Positions 13,767-27,700 of a stretch of 64,000 nt of DNA are shown here, piece after piece; position 1 is the first letter of the stretch, and each line of letters opens with the position of its first letter. The notes below the pieces were generated by a model. The model searched no databases, was not told the origin of the DNA, and saw only the letters and a list, made by a program, of their open reading frames with translations. The position numbers and the translations under genes are program-made. The stretch lies in assembly GCA_914767715.1 (NCBI GenBank), contig OU612065.1, positions 7,008,001-7,072,000 on the forward strand. Direction: 5' to 3'. The stretch comes from Membranipora membranacea (taxonomy: Eukaryota > Bryozoa > Gymnolaemata > Cheilostomatida > Membraniporidae).

Positions 13767-14600
13767 TGAAGAAAAGATCAAATTCATACCGAGAGGAATA
13801 TTGAGCAAAGAAAAAGTCACATAGAACCAAGTGTCGCATGTATACATCCGTATCGAGACAGCTTAGTTCTATGCTTCCATCTTACATCCTTTGTTCCTCG
13901 TGAAGGTTGTGTGAACCCAAACATTTTTCCTGTTATTCATGTTTTCAGGTGCCTATTTTATAAACCAGGCTTCAGTGATCACTTATTCTCAATTAATCAT
14001 TTATTTAATCATTTATTTACAATGTTACATTTTCGATCAAATATTGCATTTTTGGCTGTACATTAGTTCATGCCATTCCATATCTTTTGTAGTTTTTCGC
14101 TGGATTAGAGTAGTTTTTAGTTGTATCAATGACTCAAATTGCTAAGGTTTAGTTTATTTCAAACATCCTCCAGTAATACTTGAGACTGTTGCGGTGATTT
14201 CCTTGAGATTCAAACTTATTAGATATGCAGGCCCTTCAAGGTTTGCATTTTTGTTCAGGAGAAAGAGTTGTCCTCTCATATTAAAAGACCTGACAACTTA
14301 TTATTTATCTCGTTTTAGTTTCTTGTGGCTATTTATAGCTTATTTTGTTATTATTAGTATCACTATGTAATATTTTTAGGTAAAAGTGCTCTTATTTCCA
14401 TTATATAGGTATACTAGTAAGTGGCTCTGGTATTAATTATTCTAGTGTATATTTTTTATTGTAAGTTCAGTATTTTGACCTCTATGCATAAATAACATTT
14501 CCATAACTTATAACTTTCCATACAAAATGTCAAGAATTTCAGAATTTGTAAGTTTTTATATTGCAGGCATTCTTTTGTTAATAAAAATAGATAAATGTGG
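13767..14600 (+). other. 3' UTR of the PLEKHA-type gene
   Basis: Sequence after the TGA at 13764-13766 has no further exon of this gene. It is AT-rich with oligo-T runs, as expected of a 3' UTR. The first good AATAAA on the plus strand is at 14580-14585, so the UTR is inferred to be roughly 830 bases. The open frame at 13939-14145 has no recognisable features. Confidence 0.5.
14580..14585 (+). terminator. Candidate polyadenylation signal AATAAA (PLEKHA-type gene)
   Basis: A canonical AATAAA about 815 bases after the stop codon. Another plus-strand AATAAA lies about 200 bases downstream. Choice between them needs transcript data. Confidence 0.45.
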
Positions 14601-15720
14601 CCTAGACGAAGCGACTCTTAATAACTAAAAGATTGCATGTGAGTGCTATCATCACCACAAAGTAGATCGAAAATACGCTCCATCAACCAATGTATGCAGA
14701 AGAGGCTCTATGAATCAAATACTTCAACTGGGTAAAATGGAAATTAAGCAGAACTTTTATATGAACAAAAATATTGAGTGAAAATAAAAAGAACGACGGT
14801 TAATATACCAGGAACGCGTTAAGATCCTTTTGTTTGCATTGATCAGCTGAGACAAAAAATAACATCAAATTCACTTCATATGGAAAATATTTCTATTGCT
14901 TTTCAAAATTTTATGTTTATATGAATTATATATACAAATATGACTATGACCTCAGACTATTTGGTCATAATATAAACTGAAAATGTCGCCCAAAACAACA
15001 CACAATCCTTTACAACACTTGCACAAAGTCGCTGAAAGACACGCATACCAGTGGCAGGCAAGCTCACGAGTATCATCCCTTAGATGGGTACGAAAGACAA
15101 AACATGACTCCATAAAACTCAACCTGAAAGACATATGTAATTACCAGCTATACCATCCTCTGGGTCAGACCCTCCCCAAAGAGAGACAGACCCAGACTAA
15201 ATTACAGACTGTAGCCTGTGATTTCAGTATAGTAGAAGATACATTAAAATAAAGTAAGATGGACAGATATGACTGCACATTTAAATGATAAATAATATTG
15301 AGAGGATGGGAGGAGGACCGCACAGCTTACATGGCTATAAGAATAACCCGAACATGGCAGTACAAATAGTAAACTAGGGACACAGATAGACACTCAGTAT
15401 AGAATTATGAGGAACGAAACGCCGGGAAAGGAAATAATATTAGACAGGTAATAGTCTTAGCCTCTACCAACCAATAGTATAAGATGAGATAAGACCGGGA
15501 CCGGACCGGGACATACAAGTTAACTGCCACCAACTTAAAAAGATTTGGCAAAATGAGGAAAACCTCAGATGCAACAGCTACTACAAAAATAAAATATGGT
15601 CAATAACATACTGAACATGATTGACACTAAAATATACTCTGCAATTCTCGTTCTGATATAGGGGTTATCACCCCATACCACAGTCTGGAATTTCTATGAG
15701 ACCCCAACTCATATCTTTGG
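14601..15720. other. Spacer between the two convergent genes
   Basis: About 1.1 kb between the inferred end of the PLEKHA-type gene and the stop codon of the ABCG gene, which points the other way. Part should be the ABCG 3' UTR. No canonical minus-strand AATAAA was found close to that stop, so the UTR end is not fixed. An 89-codon plus-strand frame at 14983-15252 has no recognisable features. Confidence 0.5.
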
Positions 15721-18700
15721 TCACCGAGCACTTATGATTCTAACTCTCAAAGCTATGTAGCAGGCGAACCGCAATATAACAAAGAAAGCGCACAGAACAA
15801 GAAAGTCTATGTAAAAAGCTCCTTTGTCCACATCCATCTCTTTTAGCATATCTTCTGAGTTTTGAAAATGACAGTCGTCTGCTCCTTCATCACATTCCAG
15901 CTGCGCCCGATCCATGCCATATATGACATGTAACACACCCTCGAATGAATACCTGAAACAAACATCTTGAGATATTATTCATTGCTACAAATCTTCTTCA
16001 ACATTAGGTGAGTGTAAAATTACATCACATCATTATCGTAATATAACCATTCAACAAGAGCCTTGCTGTATCACTTGGGTCCATACCCAGCCCAGGGTGC
16101 TGGTACCCCATTATAATTTAGATTCAATGCCTTTGATGGTGCCCTGACACTAATCACTTTAGCATCAGAGTGTTTTGACCATGGAGTTGGAGAAATAATG
16201 AGCCTATCAACACCACAAAGGCTTACTTTAGAAGAAATTATAAGAGCAGTGATGACATACCTGATATATGAGAGATAGGAGAGCCAGTGTAGATATTTCG
16301 GCATTGTTCCAAAATTAACAAAAAAGCCACTGAATAACATAATAGGTATGCCACAGATGGGTCCAAGGAATACAGCAACCTGCAAATATGATAAACACAG
16401 TTAATCATATAATAATCATATAATCATATAATCAAATATCATATAATCATATAATAATAGATAGTCATAGTGTTGATGGGACAAACTTCATCTTAGCTTT
16501 GTGGTTTGTTATGACAAGCAATATACAAACCACAACGAAGATACCTGTACGCTGTTGGCTTGTAAAAGACCATCTGTGTATAAGAGCTTTGTGAGTGTGT
16601 GCAAGAACAATGATAAAAGTGGAGAAGTGAGACGTTCATAGTTCCATACCTGTGTTGAGGTTGCAGCACCGATGAGAAATCCAAGTGATTGGCCGACCAG
16701 GGCTGTCTGAGTAGCTATAGTCAAAAACATGAAGAACCTGAGGAAATCATTTGGCTGATTTGTCATCCAGTATACTATACTTCCATACACCACAGGAAAG
16801 ACTATCTGTAAAGAAACAGAGCAGGACTATTGATTATAGGCATCCTAGCTTTTGTGGCAGTTGAAGTTGTGGATGTTGAAGTATCTGATTGGTCCAGCAG
16901 AGGAATATGCATAATGTGAAAAATCAGTGTTTTTACAATATGGTATGGTAATTTCATAGCTTGCATACCTAATTAACCATGCCTGCACACCAGTGTCATT
17001 CTCAATTACTGAACAGGCTTACATTTTGGCCTTTGGCAGAGGTAATGAATAGTAATGTACATTGAATACAAGAGAAATGTTAGGTAACTGAAACGCCTCT
17101 GACACTTCAACTGAAGAAATGGGTAAGATAAGAGTAGTTCTTCATATCAAAGTCCGAAACATAGAAATACTCTGACAATGCACTTCCCACTACACTATAG
17201 TATCACAAGTGGCCATTTACATGAATAGCAATGCCGTGACAATGGGGTTTCCAATAAATTTGGTAAAGATAGATTCCATAGGATGTTGCTTCTGTGATAA
17301 GTTATAAAACTACAGCTGACAGTTTAAATCTAGATAAAGTATTCCGTATATATAATACAGCATCTGTCATGTTATTTCTGTACGCCATAATGAAATAAAT
17401 CCTTTCTTCATTTTATTAGACAGTTATTTAGAAATCCATCAAGAAGCCTGCCTTCGAAGGGAAAGTGTGGTTTACTCATTGTCTGCAGCGGATAGCTTCT
17501 TTTGATGACAATTGACTAGCCAATAATGAAAGCCTCCAAATACAATTAGGTATCCTGGTTACAAAATTTCACGTACCTGGAATGGCAAGTCAGCCATCGT
17601 CTTTGCCCAATAGTACGATTTTAAGCTATACCAGTAATTGAGATGCTCACGCAGGAATACACTCATCTCCATCGGAACTATAAAACAAAACCAAATACAT
17701 GATCAAGCTTACAAAGCTGCAGTGCTGTAGACAAGGGTTTTTAAGATCTAGGGCCTATAGTGGGTGGGTGATGGAGGGGTGCCGTATCGCCCTCCACCAA
17801 TGGGTAAATCGTGCAAATATACGACTTTCGGGTGCATTCAGTAGAATTCTAGATGTAGGCATTTATTATTGCAACTTCTCAATGATCAGATTAGCCTGAT
17901 TTTGAAAAGTCAGAATCATTATATTCTCCCAACATTGTAAATATGATTTGGTCCAAGATATTCTCTAGAGCAGACAATTTTTTCTACCATGATATTCTCT
18001 AGAACAGACCATTTTTTCTACCGGTAATTTGGTGTAACATGTACTTTATGATGGAGATGTAATCATCGATCAACCACAGCTGCTTCACCTCAGATTAAAT
18101 GGCTTCCCATGGAAGTAAATTTCTTTGTGCTGATGCAGTAACTCTTGATTGCAAGTCATCATGCAATGAGGGCATGCTGAGATGGTACCTGCCTACACCA
18201 ATAATTTGATAATGATACCAGAGACTATAGATATATCTATAGTCTCTGATGATACTGGCAAACTACCAGAAAACTCCAGGGCCTCCATTTACTTTTTGGC
18301 ATCTGATACTACAGCTGATTAAATGACAGGAAACTTTGGCAAGGCCACAACAACGATAAAGACTGGGCTGTATATAAAAAAAACTTTTGTGCTGTCATAG
18401 TCATTGATGTTACTGATATATTTCTGTGTGTAGTTCTCTTTGTTGGAATGGTCATTTGTCAAGACAAAATACAAGACCAATTATTCAAGATAGCTAGGCT
18501 CAGTATGTCATGATGGTATCGTTTGGAGCTTACATGGGATGGTGCCATACACACTTTTTGACTCGGTTACACAACAGATACCAGTGGCAGGTAGTAGTAA
18601 TGTGTGGAGTCACTGAGCTGAGCGTGTTCAATGACTGAATCAATTTGATAGCACCCCTCACAAAAAGGACAGAGGCACGAGATGTGATATAACTTTGCTG

Positions 18701-21700
18701 GTAATGCCAGTTGCACTTGCAAACCCTGGAAAAAATCGCTGGGAGTGATGGCTACGATGAGATAGACACAGTAAATTATTATTGATGATATTAGTGGTCA
18801 AATTGCACCAACAACCCATTTAAAATAAAGAGTGCATTCTACCATATAATTCTACATATTATGTAGAATAATATGGTAGGATGGATATAGTAATATTTTT
18901 ATATTAATATACACTTTGCGCATGTGCACCAATCAATTCAGGTTGGTTATCTTTGCACCGCAGCGACTGAACTAATTCAAATGTGCTTGAGTTCCTAAAT
19001 TATAGTTCTGAACCGGCCCCGAACTGGGTAAAAGTGAGCTTCTATAAACAAAGTGTAATTAGGTCAATTGGGCCAGTTTGTGGCATTGTCGCTACGGTGC
19101 AAAGAGACTCATATTACAGAGTCGATCTGCAAGCAGTGTGATTAATATATGTACCTAAGCTATGGTGGTGACCTTGGGATGTCAAAGATCATCATTGTTT
19201 TATACTCACAAGTCATAACTGTAGGCATGAGTGCAGCAAACATGATGAAAAGTAGACAAAAATACAGACATCCGGTGTTGTTGAATGCCTTGCTGGCCAT
19301 GTTACCGATGCCCAGATATAGAAGACCTATGAGAACACCAACTAGAATGTGAGTTAGAAGTCGTAGCCTTGTCAGCGTCTGTAAAACAAAGCGCAGATAT
19401 GACATTAAAGTTTGCATGAAGCGGATATAGAATTAAAAAATATATATACATATGGTTTTGTCACTATGAGTGCTAAATGTCATCTCACAATAGTAATCTG
19501 AGCCAAACTACCAATAGGTGGATTGAAACCATAGACTGAATCAGAATTGAAACATTCACAGTATTTCTCAGACTCATAACTTTAGAGATGTAATGAGACA
19601 ATAGAAGATAGTCAACAGTGGTAGATACTAGAAGGTTTTCACATTATACATTGTATAGCTTGGTCTGACCACAATAATCAAACAATTCGGAAATAATATA
19701 CAGCAGCATCCAGGTTATTTTGGGTATAATCGATTGTTTACAAACGAAAATAACACATATCTACGTCAAGATAACCATTATTATTGAGCAAACCCGCAGC
19801 ACGGACCAACACTGACCCTTATCGTTTTTTTTAGATTTCCATGTTGTTCTAGTTATTGACACGGATTCAATTTTCATCGATACAAGATGTAGGAAGGTCA
19901 CTGATGCCAAAGGGTTACGAAATGGATAGATAATCCAGTAAGATTGTTTTCCACTGATTTCAAATTAGTTGCATCATTTATGACTCACTGTTAATTCAAC
20001 CATGGTCCAAAGTTAAAACGCATCATCACGTTGTACAACTAGCTATGCTTTGCTATTTCAGTACTCAGTTGGTAGAGACTTAGAGTAGAGTAGGTTGTAA
20101 AAAGAGGGAGAAACCGCAATATTGGCACTTACACTATCACGAAATGTTGATAACAAGTCCCTGATGAAGAGAACTTTGAACTGTGTAGAGCTGCTAGTGG
20201 CAAACTGATGGTCTCTCATACAGCACCCAACATCTACAGTCTCCTGAAATAACGATCATGTTCATTTATTATAAATACACGCTGGGTATGAGTCAAGGGA
20301 AATGCTCATGCATCGTGTTTGGAAGTCTCAGTGTGATTGTATGTATGTAATTTTAGTAGCAACAAAAACAACAACATAACTGGATCTGTACACTATAACC
20401 ATGAGCATAGGAATAAACACTAAGCAAAATAAATATTTCATTATAAATTGTTTTGATGTGGATAATGGCATCCACCCACATGACATGTGGAATCACAAGC
20501 ATCCGCATTTGGAAGCCACGTTCAAAATAACCCATAATATTTATAATGTCCACTCAACTTTGTTTGAAATATACATATTTCGAAGAAAATCCTTCAGTGC
20601 ACTCCCTCTACCTGAGCTACCATATCAGACCTAAACCCAGCAAATTAAACTGAAAGCAGGCATGTATGTCAGGCATTCATTCTATGCATGCGGATCACAC
20701 TATCTCAGTACAGCACATTAAAAAGTCCAGTCCCTGATAGGTTAGACAACGCTTTGCTGCCATGGAGTGAGATTTAAGAGAAAAGCTTAGCTGTGTCAAT
20801 AGAGGAATCAAATGTGTGATATGTTTGTGGAAAGTCATGAAGAATGTCTGGCTGTTTGAAGCTGTAGGGAGATGGAGAGCTAGTGCACCATAGACATTTG
20901 TCTATGGAGTGTACTCTGGATTAGCCCGACAGAAAACCACATCAAAGGTTGGGCCTTTGACTGAACTCTTAAGGGTGTCATGAGGCCACATATCATGACA
21001 TAAATGTATATGATGTGTAGGCCTAATGGCTAATGCTAGCCTGTCATGACACTGACAAGGTTGTGAAGACAGGCTAGGCAAAAGCCAAAAACATATACAT
21101 ACTATTATTAGTATTTATATGTTTATGGTAAAAGCAATCCTATCACTATCACAGAAGCTTGAAAATGTAGCCTGAAACTGTGCTAGTACTTTCTATAACC
21201 TAACTTCGAACCCACCTTGGTTTTAGCCATTTTCGATATCTGCCAAAATACCCCACACTAACTTTGAGACACTGTATTTCAAAAAAACTGGTGCGACAAA
21301 ATTGAAGGAAATGAGACCCAATGCGCTTAGCTAGCTGTTCAAACCTCATTCTAAACAAGCATAGTAAAAGAACCAAATAAATTCAGCCATGGAGCGTTGA
21401 CCATCTCACTGCTACTCACCTCTTCTGATGACTCTTTACTGCTGGAGTCAGTGGTCTGGAAACTTCTATTCTTACTCGCCATCAGCTGATCGACACTGCC
21501 GTTACTGTGATTAGAGGAGGATACATTACTGAGACAGGAACTACTCACTCTCTTCTTATCACCGTTTAGTACAGAACCTTTCATTGAGCTTTTACTTGAT
21601 GATGTGTAGCTGCATCTCTTTGGTAGGCAGACCTTATATCTATCGTTGAAGGCGTCACACTCTCCAGATAGAACAGCCTGGGAGAGTTTGGATAACATGT

Positions 21701-24700
21701 CACCATAGTCGCCATTAATGACCTCCATCACTAAAAGAAAACAAAAACAGATTAGATTGGACGAAAGTTTGAAAACCTTGATAAACTCTATCAGCAGTAA
21801 GGATAACAGCACAGGATCACAAACAAACCCTAGGGAATGAATATAGGAATACAGTATCATAGGTTTCCACTATACAAACTTGGACAGAGATATCCGTAAA
21901 CATGAGCAGGCCTAGGGAATATCAGCATATTATTGTGAAACTTTGTTATCTTCACTTAGATTGATTTTAAGCTACAGTAAACAATTTTCAATGACCATCA
22001 CAGTATACCCTTAGAGATAAGAATCTCAAGGCCGTAGATTTGGTATCAAGACACCCTGTCCCTCAAGTCATGCCTGAGAGAAGACTATTTATTCACCCCA
22101 TGGGGATCATCTCAAAGCAGGCAGCCGGCCCCGCACTTTAAGCTCAATAAGCCCATCAGTACACACGGATATGACTGAGTTTATCTGAGATAAATTAAGA
22201 TAAAGGATTCCTGATGCTGACATAAACTTTTCACCTTTCCTGAGGTATTTATGTATCGCTCAGTGTTCTAACAGTACAATATAAGCACATCCGAAGCAGC
22301 ACTTATTTTAGTAAGTTTAGTTTACTCTATATCTAAATATTAACCACATAAGGGAAATTTAATCACATTTGAGCCCCAAAAGATTCTTCAGTTACAGTGT
22401 TTTCGTCAAATAGATAAGGACATGTGGGGCCAATAACCCACAAGGTCCCGCTGATACCCTGGGAATTGATGTCTCCGAAGCCCATTTTTATTCTCATGTT
22501 ACAAGTTAAATCAAACATTTATATATACACATAAGTACATTGTTATGTCTGGGTTTCGATATATCACCAAAGATTATAAATTGTCATTGATATCACAGAG
22601 TAAGGATATATCCTTACTCTGTGAAAATATCAAAGCTCGAACAGATATGACATACCAAAGTCGGCTGGATTGTGGTAGGGAGGACAATTAAGCCCATGTG
22701 ACTGTAAATAAGGCACCAGACAGAGCACCTTGCCTTTATATACACACTGTCCCTCTGCCAGAAGGTACAGCTAAAAAATAACAAAGGAATGTACAGTGAA
22801 TTATTTAATATTGGTGCATCAATGTTGTCAGTTCAATAGGAACAGAAATAGACAATGTATGTCGAACAGAAGTCAAAAGACAAAAACAGCCATGGCCTTC
22901 CATAAAGTCGGCCCTCTATCAAGTCGGTCGGTCAGTCACGTTGACTTGATCAAGGTCAATGTGACATGTTTTAATCTTATCAGGCAACAACCAGTTTTTA
23001 CTTTTTAGCTTAAACGGATTTTATTGGCCACCCTTAAAACTGTTTCCTTATATGAGCATCCTTCATTTCAAAAACCTCTAATGCTCATTTGTGGCAGAAA
23101 CATAAAAAGATGCCAATATACGACTCATACATATAGAATCACTTTTTAGTTCGATTGTTGGAACACCATTCAGAATTTCAGTCTCATCAAAGAAAAAGTG
23201 CAAAGCTTACATTAAGTTGAGGTGATTAATGGTTATGACACTTTTGTACTGATTATACCCTATGAAATGGAATTAGCAACTATGGCGTAACCGCAATAGG
23301 GAGTTGGCTCATCTCCAATGCCACAATCAGCTGAGAGCAAGATTCTCGAGTAGTTTGATGATAGATTGCATTGCTGGAGCCCCTGGTTTTTTTTAAAATT
23401 TCAATCCTGATTGACTTCCAGCAATATCCACAACTGTACTGATAGATGTCAGACTTAAAAGAGAGAATAAATGGACATTAATGAGCTCCATGTGTTATGG
23501 AATCACCCAGTCCTGACACCATGTGTATACCAGGTGGTAACATTGCTATGTACCTAAGGATTGGTACCAGTCAGGATAGAAGCTATGTATGCAGTAAGAT
23601 CAAAACCATAAGCAAGAGGATGCTGCCACACTTGGTGTTGTTTCAGTTAGTGATAGCATGTGACACAATTGTTGACTGTGATCGTTCAGGGGCTAGAAAA
23701 AGGGAACGCCTATTTAACTATCAACTAGAAATCATGAAGAACTCTTTCAGGTGAAAGTTTCTGCAGCACAATAATGGCGGCTTATTGGTGAAATTGACAC
23801 CGTAACAAGAGCACTTTGGAGCTCCATAATCAATATATCTACTAAGCAATAAATGTGTTACTATGAGCCGTAAGCGTCTGCTATGTCAGAGGATAATACT
23901 TTCTGATAAACATGCTGTTTATTTACGTGCCTGTTAACTGAAAACTCACAACTTGTCTACCAACGCTAACAAAATTTGTCGACAATATTTCCTTCTGATT
24001 GTTTTGATGTAGGAATGCCGGTGAGGCCAACATATACTAAGGTACAAACTTCTTGATGCCATCTGCTTATGAAGTATACACTTACATTATCAAACATTTC
24101 GAATGTTTTAGCACTGGGCTGGTGTATTGTACAGGCCACTGTTCTCCCTCCTCTGGCTAGCTGGCGGAGGATCGACACACACTGAGAGGTAGAGGTACTA
24201 TCCAGTCCGCTAAACGTTTACAAAATACATCATAAAATACCAGCATCCATAAATCAACAGCGCTAAGCACTTCCTCGCTAAGCACTTCCTCAGGTTCTTA
24301 ATATAAAAACTTAACATTTTTTTGCAATTAACATACTACATTTGTCGTGCATGGGTGAACCAGTAATCAAAGGCATCAGGACTATTTTGGTTTGTCTCTG
24401 GGTAGCAGCTAACTCCCCTCAGACAATGAATGTCATCCTTGATAATTTCCACACATAAAACTCTTTGTAGGGCGGGTTAAGTATGGAACAGTATAATTAA
24501 CCATAAACTCCACAGCTCTAGTCACAAAGTTTTCCATACTGATACATGCTCATTGCATGTCAAACGAGTTAGCATCTCAGGAGACTTGGTTATATATTTA
24601 GCAGTCACAAGCCAGTATTAAACAGTACTCCTTACCCAACAATTTTGTTTTGTATCAGTCCGATCATTGACACCAAAATGCACACCACAACACAGCAAAT

Positions 24701-27700
24701 CAAGGTTTTCACATTGTCCAACTATTCTGCCTAGATTTGAGTATTTGTGTGTTTCTATATTATCTATTATACCTGGTGGGTTCATCAAAAAACATGAGCG
24801 GAGGATTGTTGACGAGTTCTAAGGCTATTGCGAGTCTCTTTCTCTGCCCATTAGTTAGAGTAGCAGTTCTGGTGCGACGACACTCCAACAGCCCCATCAT
24901 ATCCAGTATGTCTTCGATCTATAATATACAACACCGTACAGTTACTATATATTGTCCGAATACTAGGAGTCTAGACAACAAAATGCTGGTACCAATGAAT
25001 TTATGTCACTTTAAGTGCATCACTGAGAACATGGCCATTAGCCCGGACAAATTGTCATACTACATAATCATCGCCTGGAGCTGACTTAAAATTAAACATC
25101 CCACTGAGTGAACCTGAAGTTACCTAACAATATGGATATCTCACTTGAACAAAGGAAAATTCAAAAAGTTGAATTGTATGCCCAATTCCCCACATACAAA
25201 ACACAGCAGCTGCAGTAGGTGAATCATCATCATTGAGTCATTCATCTCTCATATGAAGTTGAACTGCTATATTGTGTACACTGTATTTATATTAGTGCAT
25301 ATTATAGTATTCTTATTAGTCAGTTATGAGATAGATAGTAGCTTTGAGTTGGATGAAGATTTTCCGAGAATCAGCAAATAGTTAGAGAGACTTGTTGTTA
25401 TCGCAGAGGACACATAATATGCTTGGGCTGTGGGTCTTTTTTTTGCAGTGTATGAGTTGCTGCCCAACCAGTATGAACCTTGCCCATCATCATTGATCAT
25501 TGTAGCTATGAAGTAACATACAAATTTGTTCCAAAGCAGGCTAGGGTGCCAAATCCATACTCAAAACATTGGAATAATCATTTGAGATATGCTGTTGGTC
25601 CCACACTTCGATCTAAGCAACAGTGGCATCCATTCGACCAATGAGAGAGATTGTTTCAAACCCAACTGACAAGCATCCTACGCTAGATGGGCCTGATTAT
25701 CTACTCAAACCCTTGCTTGAATACATTATAAACTTAATCATAAATTGTTTCTTTACTAACACCCTCTCCCCCCCTATAAATACAAAGATAGATATTATCA
25801 CATAACTTCATTTTCAATGACTCATATGACTAGTAATATTAGGAAAAACATCTACTTAGCTCATTTAGCTTTGGGTTCATAAGAGGATGAACTTTGGGAT
25901 TGAAAATCTGTGATCAGGGAGAGTAGTTAAAGAATTATTGCCCTTTTCGAGATCAGGGTGTGAAGAGACTTCTGAGCGAATGTAGGCTAACAAAGGTTCA
26001 TAGCCGGTCATGGCTGCAGGCCCAACATAATGTGCTACTATATAAGATATACTTGTATTCAGTCAGCTAATTTAGCTCATTTACGCGATAACAATTGCAT
26101 GCGTAATAGGCAGGCCTGATCAATGTTACATTGAACTTACTGAACTAGACTGATTGAGATTTAGTGGTTATGTTCTTTTGTTACACATACATCTAATGAA
26201 GCTGAGTAACTCTAATTAGTCAAGCGCATACAGTCGGGCGGGCAAATCTACGCCGTTGTATCCGGTCAGGTCAGCCTGCTGGGCAAAAGCTGCTAATTCT
26301 GCAGCGTTGATGATCATGATGGGACTTTTTTTTTGTCAAAGTTCCTAAGGAACTGGGAAAATCCAGAAACTTTTGTCATCGTTTTCCATGCAATTGGGAA
26401 AACCTTTTCTATGAATAAACATGTTCATTGAGCCAACACAGTGTCAGATTATGTAATGTCAGATCATGGATGATCTCTATGGACCCCCTCCCCGGACCCC
26501 AGCCTTCATTTTGCTTTTCGTATATATTTGAACTGTCGTTACCCACAACATTATCACCCTGAACAAAACCTACCAGTGAAGCTTTGTCTTCATCAGTCAT
26601 CGACTCGGCCAACTTTAGATTAGCAGAACACAGTAAGGCTTCATCTACAGCTAGATGGGGCAGCAGCTGATCATCCTGCATGATATAACAGGACATCTTA
26701 CGGAACTTTCTCAGATTCCTCACTGAACCGTTAGTTAGAATATCTCCATCCACGTGATTGGTCCTGTACATCAAACATAACAAAGTCATAACAGCTTACT
26801 GTTGGAATGATTACACATACAGTTTTTGCCAATTATCCTGCCAAAGATGCTAAAATCGGGAGAATAATGGTACTGAGTTATTGATTTACTGGCTAGGCCA
26901 GTACTGTAGTCTAGTGATACACTGTAGCTCCAATCATAAGATGGAGTACAATGATATGAATTGAAATGATAATATGATGTATATCAATACATGAAATACA
27001 CAGCAGTGTGTTAGGCCAAAAGCAACAATGCCTATTTTTCTGTATAGAAACAAAGAGATGTCACTGTCCAAAATCAGCATCTAAGGTGATAAACCAAGCT
27101 TCCAGTGACTACCTTCCTGCTGACATGACAATCAATACTTACTTATAGCCAGCCAGTATGTTCATCAGGGATGACTTTCCAGCACCATGTGGCCCCATAA
27201 CTGCAGTCAGTTCACCTGATGGAAACATCCCTGATATGTTTTTGAGGATACGGGTGTTAGCTGAAAAACAAATAAACAATGGTTTGGAATGAGGCCCACA
27301 ATATTCAACGCTGACATGACGCAAAGACTGCAACCACACATTGCTGTGTTGGCCTGACATTGAATGTTGACGGTTTGTCACCTTGCATGTCAAGTCATAT
27401 ACCTGGAGGGCCTTATCTGAGATAGCACATACCACTAAGAGCACAGCTTAGGTACACTTCTCAGATTAGGATCATCATGTATTTAGGCAGTGATTGAATT
27501 ATCCAACAACGTCATATCAAATCAACACTGATATGCGGCTTATTTATAGACAAAGCACTCAGTGATGCCAGCAAAGAAATACATTGCTGATAAACAAATC
27601 GGAGCAGCTGTTACAAGATTGAGGAAAAATGAAAAACTGGCTTATGGATTAATAATGATGGGTGAGGTTCGAATCTACAATACAGTATCTTTTTAATAAT

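Noticed and set aside
14983-15252. 89-codon open frame in the convergent spacer
   Set aside because: No family motif, low-complexity composition, and no splice or start context that ties it to either neighbour.
27661-27680. GGTTCGAATC resembling a tRNA B box
   Set aside because: No T-stem pairing and no convincing A box at proper distance.
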